64,000 nucleotides of DNA, from positions 1 through 64,000 of the forward strand of contig CALLWB010000042.1 in the NCBI GenBank assembly GCA_938016265.1, read 5' to 3'. Source of the DNA: an uncultured Saprospiraceae bacterium (GTDB taxonomy: Bacteria > Bacteroidota > Bacteroidia > Chitinophagales > Saprospiraceae). The notes under the pieces were generated by a model. It did not search any database, was not told the DNA's origin, and was given only the letters and a program-made list of their open reading frames with translations. Below are positions 55,304 through 64,000 of the stretch, piece after piece (position 1 is the first letter of the stretch; every line of letters starts with the position of its first letter). The position numbers and the translations under genes were made by a program.

Positions 55304-56497
55304 ATGGAAAATCAATTTAACCGAGCCATCGTACATATGGATCTTGACACTTTTTTTGTGTCTGTCGAACGGCTCAAAGACAGTTCCCTCAATAACAAAC
55401 CGATTCTTATTGGGGGGAAAAGTGATCGGGGGGTAGTTGCTTCCTGTAGCTACGAAGCACGTAAATTTGGAGTGCATTCAGCAATGCCTATGCGTACCGC
55501 CAGGCAACTTTGCCCGGAGGCTATTATTGTAAGGGGAGACTCTGACTCCTATACCCGATATTCTAATCTGGTGACAGATGTGATCAAAGAACAAGCGCCT
55601 GCTTATGAGAAATCATCGATCGATGAATTTTATCTTGACCTCTCCGGAATGGACAAACTATTTGGCTGTTACAAATGGTCGAAAGAACTTCGACATACCA
55701 TCCGCAGAGAAACAGGCCTGCCCATTTCTTTTGGTTTATCAACCAACAAAACGGTCTCTAAAGTCGCAACAGGCGAAGCTAAACCAGATGGCCAGCGGCA
55801 AGTACTCACCGGCTATGAAAAACGTTTTTTGGCGCCGCTCTCTATCAAAAAAATACCAATGGTCGGCCCAAAAACGTATCACCTCCTTCGAAGCATGGGC
55901 GTGGAGCGGGTGGCGACCTTGCAGGAAATGCCGCTCGAATTGCTACAGAATGTACTTGGCAAACACGGTATTTCTATCTGGAAAAAAGCACAAGGAGTAG
56001 ACAACAGTCCGATCATCCCCTACTCCGAGAAAAAATCAATCTCCTTGGAGCGGACAATGGATAAGGATTCGATTGATGTCAACTTTCTGCAGGCATTGAT
56101 CATTTCGATGACGGAAAAACTGGCATTCAAACTTCGGGACTCACAGAAGCTGACGGCTTGTGTTACAGTAAAAATACGCTATTCCGATTTTGATACGCAT
56201 ACCTTGCAACGGCGAATTAGCTATACGTCCAGCGATCATGTTCTGATCAATCTGGTCAAAGAGCTTTTTAAGAAAGCTTATGGGCGTAGGATGCGTGTTC
56301 GATTGGTTGGTGTCAAATTTTCACATTTGGTACATGGTGCTTACCAGATTGATTTGTTTGACGATACGGAAAAACAGATTCACTTGTATCAGGCAATGGA
56401 CAAGATCAACCATCGATATGGTGCGCAAAAAGTCAGACGTGCAGTAGGCATGGGCATCACCCATAGAAATTTCAACCCTTTCAACGGAATTAGCTAA
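55304..56497 (+). CDS. dinB: Y-family DNA polymerase IV
   Basis: This is a 397-residue Y-family polymerase. Catalytic residues are present: HMDLDTFFVSVE (Asp near residue 11) and SSIDEFYLDLSG (Asp-Glu near 105). The palm, fingers, thumb (KIPMVGPKTYHLLRSMGVER) and little-finger domains are complete. The C-terminal region has QIDLF in YQIDLFDD, a clamp-binding motif (QxxLF). It is more DinB-like than ImuB-like since its active site is intact. Its stop overlaps the start of the dnaE gene (TAATG), so the two are translationally coupled. An error-prone lesion-bypass role is inferred from the pairing. Confidence 0.93.
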   Translation: MENQFNRAIVHMDLDTFFVSVERLKDSSLNNKPILIGGKSDRGVVASCSYEARKFGVHSAMPMRTARQLCPEAIIVRGDSDSYTRYSNLVTDVIKEQAPAYEKSSIDEFYLDLSGMDKLFGCYKWSKELRHTIRRETGLPISFGLSTNKTVSKVATGEAKPDGQRQVLTGYEKRFLAPLSIKKIPMVGPKTYHLLRSMGVERVATLQEMPLELLQNVLGKHGISIWKKAQGVDNSPIIPYSEKKSISLERTMDKDSIDVNFLQALIISMTEKLAFKLRDSQKLTACVTVKIRYSDFDTHTLQRRISYTSSDHVLINLVKELFKKAYGRRMRVRLVGVKFSHLVHGAYQIDLFDDTEKQIHLYQAMDKINHRYGAQKVRRAVGMGITHRNFNPFNGIS

Positions 56498-59400
56498 TGT
56501 ATTTGAACTGTCATAGCGTTTTTAGTCTTCGGTACGGTACCATTCCTATCAAGGAGTTGCTGGAATTGGCACAGCGGCACCAGGTGTCTCCTGTGCTCAC
56601 CGATATTAATAATACCTCTGCTTGCTTAGAATATATTCGCTTAGCACCTACCTATAATGTTGTCCCCAAAGTGGGTATTGATTTTCGAAATGATGCGGAG
56701 CAGTTGTTTGTTGGCCTGGCTCGGAATAATGATGGATTTTATGAACTAAACACTTACCTCAGTAAATACTTACACGACAAGGAAGACATTCCTGTTAAAG
56801 CGCCGCATTTTCCGAATGCGATTGTCATTTATCCATTTGCAAAGTATCCTAATTTTTTTGAATTGGCCACCAATGAGTATCTCGGTATCCGGCCAGAGCA
56901 CCTCAATCATTTGGCGCTTTCTCCCTGGAAAAACTACCAGAACAAAATGGTGATTATGCAGTCTGTTTCTTTTCGGGACAAGCCAGATTTCAACACTCAT
57001 CGCCTGCTACGTGCTATTGCCAACAATACACTACTTAGCAAATTGGCCCCAACAGATCAGGCGTCTGAAAAGGATGTTTTGATACCTCCTAAAGAGCTGG
57101 AAGAATTATTCAAATTATATCCAAAAATCATTACCACGACCAAACGAGTAGCGGATGCCTGCTCTATCGAGTTTGATTTTAATACTGCTAAAAATAAAAA
57201 GTACTACACCAGCGATGTTGATGCAGACCGAAAACTCATGCAACATCTCAGTCAAGAAGGACTGAGGTACCGCTATGGAGAGACACCAAGTGAGGAGATT
57301 TTTATCCGATTGGAGAAAGAACTTACTCTTATTAATAAAATGGGGTTTAATGCTTATTTTTTAATCAATTGGGACATTTTAAAGTATGCGCGGAAGCAAG
57401 GATATTTTTATGTTGGACGTGGTAGCGGAGCGAATAGTATTGTTGCTTACTGCCTTCGAATCACCGATGTCGACCCGATAGAACTCGATTTATATTTTGA
57501 ACGATTCATTAATCAATACCGAAAAAATCCTCCAGACTTTGATATTGATTTTTCGTGGAAAGACCGGGAAGACATTACCACTTATATTTTCAAAAAACAC
57601 GGTTGGCAATACACCGCTTTACTGGCAACGTACAATACTTTTCAACGACGAGCAGTGATCCGTGAACTAGGGAAGGTACTAGGATTGCCGAAGTCAGAAA
57701 TAGATCGCCTTTCCGATAAAGACGCCCCACCTCAGGACTCCATGGGGAAGCTGGTCATGCGTTATAGCAAACGGATTCATGGAATGCCAAACTATCTGAG
57801 TGTGCATGCAGGGGGAATTATTATTTCAGAAAAGCCCATTCACTGCTATACCGCGACCAGTTTGCCGCCGAAAGGGTATCCGCTCACTCATTTTAGTATG
57901 TTGGAGTCGGAAGATATTGGTCTGAATAAGTATGATATTCTTAGTCAACGCGGATTAGGACATATCAAGGATGCCGTACATTTTGTGGAGCAGAATAATG
58001 AAGTCAAGCTAGACATTCACAACATTCAACAATTCAAAAAAGATAAAAAGATACATGAGTTGCTGAAAAATGGACGAACGATGGGTTGTTTTTATGTGGA
58101 GTCGCCTGCGATGCGCATGTTATTAAAAAAACTGAAGGCTTATGAGTACAAACACCTTGTTGCGGCCAGTTCTATCATCCGGCCAGGAGTAGCAAAATCT
58201 GGGATGATGCGCGAATACATCCTACGTTTCCACGACAGAAAACGGATGTACGCTACTCCAAAACAAATGCTAGAATTATTGAAGGAGACGTTCGGCGTAA
58301 TGGTTTACCAGGAAGATGTGATCAAAGTTGCCCACTATTTTGCTGGATTGACACTAGGGGAATCTGATGTTTTACGTCGGGGAATGTCCGGCAAATTTAG
58401 ATCAAGAGAAGAATTCCAAAAGGTAAAAGATAAGTTTTTCGAAAACTGCACAGAGATTGGTCACCAGCCAGCAGTCGTCAAGGAAATCTGGAGACAGATC
58501 GAGAGTTTTGCCGGATACTCCTTTTCTAAAGGTCATTCGGCGTCTTATGCGGTGGAAAGCTATCAGAGTTTGTACCTGAAAGCCCATTATCCACTAGAGT
58601 TTATGGTTGGTGTGATTAATAATTTTGGAGGGTTTTATCGTACAGAAATCTATGTAAATGAAGCAAAAAAAGACGGGGCACATATCGAAGCGCAGTGTGT
58701 CAATACCAGTGAATATTTCACCTCTATACGGGGCAAGACGGTCCATCTTGGGTTTGTGCACCTGAAGAGTTTTGAGCGCAATTCTGCCGAGTTGATTTTG
58801 AATGCCCGTGTACATGGGAAGTTTGATAGTCTGTCTGTCTTTATGAAGCGAGTGCCGTTGGCCATTGAGCAATTGCGGATTCTTATCCGTATTGGTGCCT
58901 TTCGATTTACCAGAAAAACAAAGAAAGAATTACTTTGGGAAATGCATTGGTTGTATGAAGGCAAAGATCGATTTCGTAAGAACCTTCAGTTGTTTGATGC
59001 GCCTAAGCAAGGCTATGATCTTCCTGCGTTGGACTATCTGACGTATGAAGATGCTTATGATGAGATGGAGCTACTTGGTTTTCCGCTGTCTTCTCCATTT
59101 TTATTGATCAAAGATATGCCGAAGCAGTCTACCGTCCGCGCACGTCAACTGCCTTCAATGATTGGCAAAACCATCCACATCCTAGGCTATCTGGTCGCGA
59201 CCAAACGGGTACATACCAGTAATAAGAAGATGATGTACTTTGGTAATTTCCTTGATGAGGAGGATAATTTTGTGGATACGACCCATTTCCCACCTGTTGC
59301 CGAGCGGTTTCCATTTAGAGGTAAGGGTTGTTATTTGCTGACTGGAAAAGTGGTGTCTGAGTTTGGACATGTGAGTCTCGAGATTGTACGGATGGAGTTT

Positions 59401-59517
59401 CTTACGTTGAAGACGCTGGATAATGCTGATCCGAAAGATTTGATTCGAAAAGCTGGCAAACCGAGGATATTGTCTATTGGAGAGGAAGGGAGCCAGGGAT
59501 GGGAAAAGATAGGGTAA
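56497..59517 (+). CDS. dnaE2: Second DNA polymerase III alpha subunit (error-prone type)
   Basis: This 1,006-residue C-family polymerase is shorter than the replicative DnaE. The polymerase core is intact: GRGSGANSIVAYCLRITDVD, PDFDIDFSWKDRE (two catalytic Asp), GIIISEKP, VYQEDVIKVAHYFAGLTLGE and FSKGHSASYAVESYQSLYLK. The PHP domain at the start has LNCHSVFSLRYG where HxH is expected (Asn for the first His) and LTDINN instead of TDH, so PHP metal binding is probably lost. The OB-fold region near residue 880 (IGKTIHILGYLVATKRVHTS) remains. Coupling to dinB and its length point to a mutasome-like, damage-response polymerase. The dnaE2 name is by analogy with the imuB-dnaE2 cassette. Confidence 0.9.
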   Translation: MYLNCHSVFSLRYGTIPIKELLELAQRHQVSPVLTDINNTSACLEYIRLAPTYNVVPKVGIDFRNDAEQLFVGLARNNDGFYELNTYLSKYLHDKEDIPVKAPHFPNAIVIYPFAKYPNFFELATNEYLGIRPEHLNHLALSPWKNYQNKMVIMQSVSFRDKPDFNTHRLLRAIANNTLLSKLAPTDQASEKDVLIPPKELEELFKLYPKIITTTKRVADACSIEFDFNTAKNKKYYTSDVDADRKLMQHLSQEGLRYRYGETPSEEIFIRLEKELTLINKMGFNAYFLINWDILKYARKQGYFYVGRGSGANSIVAYCLRITDVDPIELDLYFERFINQYRKNPPDFDIDFSWKDREDITTYIFKKHGWQYTALLATYNTFQRRAVIRELGKVLGLPKSEIDRLSDKDAPPQDSMGKLVMRYSKRIHGMPNYLSVHAGGIIISEKPIHCYTATSLPPKGYPLTHFSMLESEDIGLNKYDILSQRGLGHIKDAVHFVEQNNEVKLDIHNIQQFKKDKKIHELLKNGRTMGCFYVESPAMRMLLKKLKAYEYKHLVAASSIIRPGVAKSGMMREYILRFHDRKRMYATPKQMLELLKETFGVMVYQEDVIKVAHYFAGLTLGESDVLRRGMSGKFRSREEFQKVKDKFFENCTEIGHQPAVVKEIWRQIESFAGYSFSKGHSASYAVESYQSLYLKAHYPLEFMVGVINNFGGFYRTEIYVNEAKKDGAHIEAQCVNTSEYFTSIRGKTVHLGFVHLKSFERNSAELILNARVHGKFDSLSVFMKRVPLAIEQLRILIRIGAFRFTRKTKKELLWEMHWLYEGKDRFRKNLQLFDAPKQGYDLPALDYLTYEDAYDEMELLGFPLSSPFLLIKDMPKQSTVRARQLPSMIGKTIHILGYLVATKRVHTSNKKMMYFGNFLDEEDNFVDTTHFPPVAERFPFRGKGCYLLTGKVVSEFGHVSLEIVRMEFLTLKTLDNADPKDLIRKAGKPRILSIGEEGSQGWEKIG

Positions 59518-59821
59518 AGTGGTTTCTGGTGCTTTTCTATAAAAGCAATACTGAATCCTGCGAGACAAACGTATTGCTAATTCTAAAAGGTTGATCTAAA
59601 TCAATGTTTTTTGTTGGAAGTATTGGATAGTGCAGCTGGAATTGCTAGTTACGCCCTCTTTATTTGAAAATAATATATTTATTTTGATTATTATGAAATC
59701 TTGAAGGACTTCTTTATCTAAATTTTAGAAATAATCGTAATTTTAATCTTTTAATGGAAGTTGATTTAAGAATGAATTATCAGGGGCAATAAACTTCTCT
59801 ATTCTAGGAAAAGTAATAAAA
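59518..59821. other. Intergenic region before the FG-GAP gene
   Basis: These 304 bp are AT-rich. The only structure is a short hairpin (GCTTTT/AAAAGC near 59532). I see no gene. The promoter for the FG-GAP protein must lie here. Confidence 0.4.
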
Positions 59822-62251
59822 ATGAAACGAACGCTATTGACGATTATCTTTGTGGTGAGTGTTGTACTCCTTCAGGCGCAACCTTTCTATGACTTCCACG
59901 AAATAACACAATCTAATGCTTCTGCATCTGATGTCCATACTGAAGACTTGGATGGAGATGGAGATATGGATATACTTTCGGCTTCCAGGCATGATGATAA
60001 AATTGCTTGGTACGAAAATTTAGGTAATGGCAATTTTTCGGATCAAAAAATAATTACGCTTGATGCCGATGGAGCTAACTCTGTGTATACAGGGGACATG
60101 GACGGGGATGGGGACGCGGATATTCTTTCGGCCTCCAGAGAAGACAATAAAATCTCCTGGTACGAAAATTTAGGCGGTGGAAAATTTTCTAATGGAAAGT
60201 TCGTAAGTCTCAATGCGCAAGGAGCTACTGGCGTGCATGCTGCAGATATGGATGGGGATGGAGACCTCGATATTCTTTCTTCTTCTTTTAGTGATGATAA
60301 AATTGCCTGGTATGAAAATTTAGGTACATTTTTCTCTATTGAAAAAATTATTACGCTGGACGCAGATTATGCACTTTCTGTATATTCAAGTGATTTGGAT
60401 GGGGACGGAGACCAGGATGTACTTTCCGCTTCTTGGTATGACAACAAGATTGCCTGGTATGAAAATTTAGGCAATGGCACCTTTTCTATTCAGAAAATAA
60501 TCTCTACAAGTGCATCCGCAGCGACATCAGTGTATACCGCTGATTTGGATGGCGATGGAGATATGGATGTCCTTTCTTCTTCTTGGAATGATAGTAAAAT
60601 TGCCTGGTACGAAAATTTAGGTGGCGGTAGTTTCTCCAGTCAAAATGTCATTACCACCAATGCCCAAATTGCAACATCGGTGTATACTGCTGATTTGGAT
60701 GAAGACGGCGACATGGATGTTCTTTCATCTTCTTCTGGTGACAATAAGATTGCCTGGTATGAAAACTTAGGGGGTGGCAGTTTCTCCACTCAAAATATCA
60801 TCACCACCAATGCCATTGGAGCATGGTCAGTTCATGCAAATGACATAGATGGAGACGGAATCAACGATATAGTTACCGCTTCCAGAACAGATGATAAAAT
60901 TGCCTGGCATGCCAATCTGGGTACTGGCAATTTTTCTTCACAAAAGGTGATCACCGTAAGTACTAATGGAGCAAAATCTGTACATACTGGAGATTTGGAC
61001 GGGGATGGAGATGCAGATGTTATTTCTGCTTCGCAATTTGACAATAAAATTGCCTGGTATGAGAATTTGGGAAGTGGAGACTTCTCCGATCAGCGGATAA
61101 TTAGTTTAGCAGCAATGGGTGCTTCTGATGTTTTTGCAATTGACTTGGACTTGGATGGTGATATTGATCTGATTTCTGCTTCTGCAGGAGATAATAAAAT
61201 TGCTTGGTACGAAAACTACGGTAGTCAAATTTTTTCTACTGAACAGATTATAACGACTAGTGTTGCCGGTGCATCTTCCGTTTTTGCTATTGATATAGAT
61301 GGCGATGGAGATATTGATATCCTCTCTGCTTCAGCAGGAGATGATAAGGTAGCATGGTTTGAGAATCTGGGGAATAGCCTTTTTTCAACACAAAAGGTGA
61401 TTACTGGCAATGCGAATGGAGCATCTTCTGTTTTCGCTTGTGATCTGGATGGCGATGGGGACATTGATGTTCTTTCTGCATCTCCAGCAGATGATAAGAT
61501 CGCCTGGTATCAAAACCTTGGCAATGGCATCATCGCCGGACAACAAGTCATAAGTACAGACGCTGATGCAGCAAATTCAGTCTATGCAAGTGACCTGGAT
61601 GGGGACGGCGATCTCGATGTACTTTCTTCCTCCAACATTGATAATAAAATTGCCTGGTATGAAAATCTAGGCAATGGTAGTTTTGCAGCGCAACAAATAA
61701 TCGCCGATGACGCAGATATCGCAAGATTTGTAATTGCGACTGATTTGGATGGCGATAATGATCCTGATATTCTCGCCGGACTAGACCGTGGCATCACCTG
61801 GTACGAAAACCTTGGCAGTGGCAGTTTTTCTTCGGAAAACATAATAACGAACTCCAGTATAGAGGGTACTCAAGCGCTTTTCGCAGACGATTTGGACAAT
61901 GATGGCGATATTGATGTATTGTCCGCATCGAGCTACGATAATAAAATTGCCTGGTACGAAAATTTAAGATTAAGTGTCAATATCAATCCGCTTAACTCAC
62001 AGATGACGGTTGAACTGTTTCCCAATCCAGTAAGTACTACGCTTACGGTAGTTGAAGATTTTGACCAGAAAATTCTGCTTGAAATTTATGATGCAAATGG
62101 TCAAAAAGTCTATAGCAAACCACATAGTGCGGCTTCTACGCAACTGATCATTGATGTTTCTGGTTTTGGTGCCGGAGTGTATTTTCTCAGCGGGTATGCT
62201 CAAAACGGGGAACGGCTTGGAACCAGGCGTTTTGTGGTAATGGGAAGGTAG
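59822..62251 (+). CDS. T9SS-exported FG-GAP/VCBS repeat protein, 14 repeats
   Basis: This is a 809-residue protein with a signal peptide (LLTIIFVVSVVLLQAQ). Residues about 35-715 are 14 nearly identical repeats of about 50 residues, each with DLDGDGDMDILSAS (a Ca-binding Asp loop) and KIAWYENLGNGSFS. Repeats 6, 7, 9, 13 and 14 deviate in the Asp loop. The last 80 residues are a T9SS type A sorting domain (LFPNPVSTTLTVVE, LEIYDANGQKVYS, GAGVYFLSGYAQ). FG-GAP/VCBS units form beta-propeller blades, and 14 would make two seven-bladed propellers. Such proteins are surface-exposed; ligand unknown. Confidence 0.92.
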   Translation: MKRTLLTIIFVVSVVLLQAQPFYDFHEITQSNASASDVHTEDLDGDGDMDILSASRHDDKIAWYENLGNGNFSDQKIITLDADGANSVYTGDMDGDGDADILSASREDNKISWYENLGGGKFSNGKFVSLNAQGATGVHAADMDGDGDLDILSSSFSDDKIAWYENLGTFFSIEKIITLDADYALSVYSSDLDGDGDQDVLSASWYDNKIAWYENLGNGTFSIQKIISTSASAATSVYTADLDGDGDMDVLSSSWNDSKIAWYENLGGGSFSSQNVITTNAQIATSVYTADLDEDGDMDVLSSSSGDNKIAWYENLGGGSFSTQNIITTNAIGAWSVHANDIDGDGINDIVTASRTDDKIAWHANLGTGNFSSQKVITVSTNGAKSVHTGDLDGDGDADVISASQFDNKIAWYENLGSGDFSDQRIISLAAMGASDVFAIDLDLDGDIDLISASAGDNKIAWYENYGSQIFSTEQIITTSVAGASSVFAIDIDGDGDIDILSASAGDDKVAWFENLGNSLFSTQKVITGNANGASSVFACDLDGDGDIDVLSASPADDKIAWYQNLGNGIIAGQQVISTDADAANSVYASDLDGDGDLDVLSSSNIDNKIAWYENLGNGSFAAQQIIADDADIARFVIATDLDGDNDPDILAGLDRGITWYENLGSGSFSSENIITNSSIEGTQALFADDLDNDGDIDVLSASSYDNKIAWYENLRLSVNINPLNSQMTVELFPNPVSTTLTVVEDFDQKILLEIYDANGQKVYSKPHSAASTQLIIDVSGFGAGVYFLSGYAQNGERLGTRRFVVMGR

Positions 62252-62297
62252 ACGACATCATGTATCGATGGCGCTCCAATCCGCACGCTCCTACTAT

Positions 62298-62834
62298 TTA
62301 CTGAATACGAAAATCCCCATAACCTTCGAAGAAATTTGTGTTGCCTTCAGCAGAAATCTGGTAATAGACTCTATAGTAGGATCCTGCAGAATATCTTGAA
62401 TCTGGCAAGTTGATCTGCCACGGAATTTGGGCCACTCTTGACAATGCAATTTCATCAATAACATTTTCGTTGCTATCGATAATTGTCATTTTCACCTTGA
62501 CGGATTTATTGGTGTCGGTGGTCACCATTGTAAAATTGAGGGTTTGATTGATAGAGGCAGGAATTGGATATGCTTGTACCGAGGTAATATCCATTGTTTG
62601 AGTGCCTGTCAGACTAACATTGTCTTGAAAATCGAAGTAGCCCTCTTCTTTAGTGGACAATGCAATAAACCCCCAATCCATATCATTAGTGCAATCACCT
62701 TCCGAACCAATAGCCAGGCCATTCACATCGAAATATTTAACGCATTCAGAAATTGGGTCTGCTTTCTTGCAGCTAGTGAGAAATAATACACTACAGGTAA
62801 GTAATGTCGCTACAGCAAATGATATTTTTTTCAT
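62298..62834 (-). CDS. Small lipoprotein of unknown function
   Basis: This is a 178-residue lipoprotein (LLTCSVLFLTSC, Cys21, then KKADPISECVKYFDVNGLAI). The rest is beta-rich, with YPIPASINQTLNFTMVTTDT and a KVKMTIIDSNENVIDEIAL segment that resembles an Ig-like fold. No family recognised. It is convergent with the FG-GAP gene, with 46 bp between the stops. Confidence 0.75.
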   Translation of the reverse strand: MKKISFAVATLLTCSVLFLTSCKKADPISECVKYFDVNGLAIGSEGDCTNDMDWGFIALSTKEEGYFDFQDNVSLTGTQTMDITSVQAYPIPASINQTLNFTMVTTDTNKSVKVKMTIIDSNENVIDEIALSRVAQIPWQINLPDSRYSAGSYYRVYYQISAEGNTNFFEGYGDFRIQ

Positions 62835-63463
62835 AGAAACCAGCTTTTAGTGTGTTTAGGTAAAACTCAAATTTATTACTTTATGATTGGTATAACGGAT
62901 TTAGGCGAGAGAAATTGTCTTGCGATGATGGTCAAATTTTCAAGGATTATCCTTTTATCTTTTAGCCAGTCTATACATAAAGTATCCTAAAGGATATTTC
63001 CTACTCAACATTTGTATTTTAAGCTCTAGAGATTTTCAAATAAAATGCTTAAAAACAATTTCAAGCAAATTTTACCCTTTCTTTTTTACTTTAAAGTTGG
63101 CAACTTTCTGCTCCATCTTACGTTTAAAAACATATTTTTTGCTATATTAAATTTTAATTTTAAATCTTGTTTTTCTAAAAATAAATCAAAAAAACAAGCA
63201 ATAACACTATAACAAAAGCAATTTGACAGATTTACAAATTTATTTATTTGAATTTAAACCAATTGAAATCATTACTAAATCCTATAGAAAACACACCATT
63301 TATAATGGAAATTAATTGAATTATTATTACTCTTATGATTGGAAACAAATCTGTTATACATATCATATAGATACAAATAACACATGATCTTTATAAGGTC
63401 AAGAATTTTGAAGCTACCAAAAACGAATACCAGTCTTCAAAACAGCAGGAAAACCAAATTGTT
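62835..63463. other. AT-rich intergenic region
   Basis: The stretch is about 630 bp and very AT-rich, between divergent genes. I looked for short ORFs, tRNAs and hairpins and see nothing supportable beyond the expected promoters. Confidence 0.5.
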
Positions 63464-64000
63464 ATGATGAAATCGACCTCATATGTTTTTGATCTGATCA
63501 AAATCATGTCGAAAGGAGAAAAGCGTTATTTCAGGCTTCAAAACTCTAAGTATAGTTTTAAGGAGAAACCTAACTTCATTAAATTGTTCGAATACCTCGA
63601 CTCCCAAAAGTCATTTGATGAAGCGAATCTCAAAAATAACTTTTCTAATCAAAGTTGGATCAAAAACCTTGCTTTCGAGAAATATCGACTGTACCACCTA
63701 TTGCTTAGTTCGCTTGTCATGTATGAAGACAACAATACACCAGAAGCAACTACAGAAAACCTGTTGGTCAGAAAGGTAGAAATATTGTTTAACAAAAAAC
63801 TGTTCGAGCAATGCAGCAAATTGTTAAAAAAAACGAAAGCTATCGCAATAGAAAAAGAGTACTTCCTCTCTAGTTTACGCCTTTCTGAAGTAGAGGCTAA
63901 ACTAGCAAAACATGTTTTTTCTACAGAAACCATCTTCGTACAACTCCCTCAAATACTGGAGGAAAGACAGTCCATTATTGAAAAATACTTAACACTCAAT
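63464..64000 (+). CDS. Conserved Bacteroidota protein, N-terminal part (runs off right edge)
   Basis: The frame opens at ATG 63464 (or 63467) and is uninterrupted to base 64000, giving about 179 residues. It starts MMKSTSYVFDLIKIMSKGEK and continues RYFRLQNSKYSFKEKPNFIK, LFEYLDSQKSFDEANLKNNF. A beginning of the form LIKxxSKxEKRYF is shared by a family of large, helical Bacteroidota proteins of unknown function. The visible part is helical and rich in Lys, Leu and Glu. No signal peptide. Confidence 0.72.
   Translation, partial: MMKSTSYVFDLIKIMSKGEKRYFRLQNSKYSFKEKPNFIKLFEYLDSQKSFDEANLKNNFSNQSWIKNLAFEKYRLYHLLLSSLVMYEDNNTPEATTENLLVRKVEILFNKKLFEQCSKLLKKTKAIAIEKEYFLSSLRLSEVEAKLAKHVFSTETIFVQLPQILEERQSIIEKYLTLN

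Noticed and set aside
59822-62251. Recombination hot spot or DNA-level minisatellite
   Set aside because: The about 150-bp period is fully explained by the FG-GAP protein repeats.

Overview
The window looks like chromosomal DNA of a free-living, probably marine, gliding or surface-active member of the Bacteroidota, most likely Saprospiria-like (the phylum is well supported, the class is inference). Signs are the SusC/SusD pair, type IX secretion (T9SS) C-terminal sorting domains on three proteins, a giant SprB-repeat surface protein, lipoprotein boxes on many small proteins, AT-rich gene starts without Shine-Dalgarno sequences, and a second Hsp70 of the Bacteroidota HscA type. No insertion sequence, prophage, CRISPR array or rRNA operon was seen.

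Layout. 1-7.8 kb: the 5' part of a giant minus-strand surface protein with about 27 SprB-type repeats; it runs off the left edge. 8.2-19.2 kb: household and envelope genes (DUF2142 membrane protein, beta-lactamase-fold hydrolase, HscA-like chaperone, an ECF sigma factor with a membrane partner, PgsA plus a PAP2 phosphatase, an HNH-like protein with a coiled C-terminus, a metallophosphoesterase, a rhomboid protease). 19.4-20.8 kb: a secreted glucose/sorbosone-dehydrogenase-like protein. 20.8-22.0 kb: the most unusual region, with four tRNA-like genes in two duplicated pairs. Each has a class II (Leu/Ser-like) body, a GUC anticodon and a variable arm of about 72-77 nt, and each pair has its own conserved upstream block and intrinsic terminator. 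22.2-36 kb: cell-wall peptidase, GH113-like hydrolase, two small Cys-rich exported proteins, a FemAB/GNAT-like transferase, a lipoprotein pyrophosphatase behind a TIR-like/TPR/short-chain-dehydrogenase fusion, a thioredoxin-like lipoprotein, a tandem CAP-domain lipoprotein and octamer-periodic intergenic repeats. 36-53.4 kb: a polysaccharide utilisation locus. 53.4-64 kb: CoA-transferase, a degenerate M23 lipoprotein, a translationally coupled dinB-dnaE2-type mutasome pair, a 14-repeat FG-GAP T9SS protein, a small lipoprotein and the start of a Bacteroidota-specific protein cut by the right edge.

How genes work together. The utilisation locus reads, in transcription order: T9SS-exported protein with four carbohydrate-binding-like domains, SusC, SusD, PKD surface lipoprotein, GH16 glucanase with a Calx-beta domain, sodium/sugar symporter, GH3 beta-glucosidase. 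A divergent one-protein sensor-regulator (propeller, Y_Y_Y, HTH) sits upstream. GH16 plus GH3 suggests beta-1,3-glucan (laminarin-like) use, with released glucose taken up by the symporter. PgsA and the PAP2 phosphatase could carry out consecutive steps of phosphatidylglycerol synthesis. The sigma factor and the adjacent single-pass membrane protein look like a surface-signalling pair.

The two best candidates for something undescribed are the long-variable-arm tRNA-like cassettes (20,860-21,946), where four separate stems show compensatory changes between copies, and the TIR-like/TPR/SDR fusion protein (27,425-30,349).
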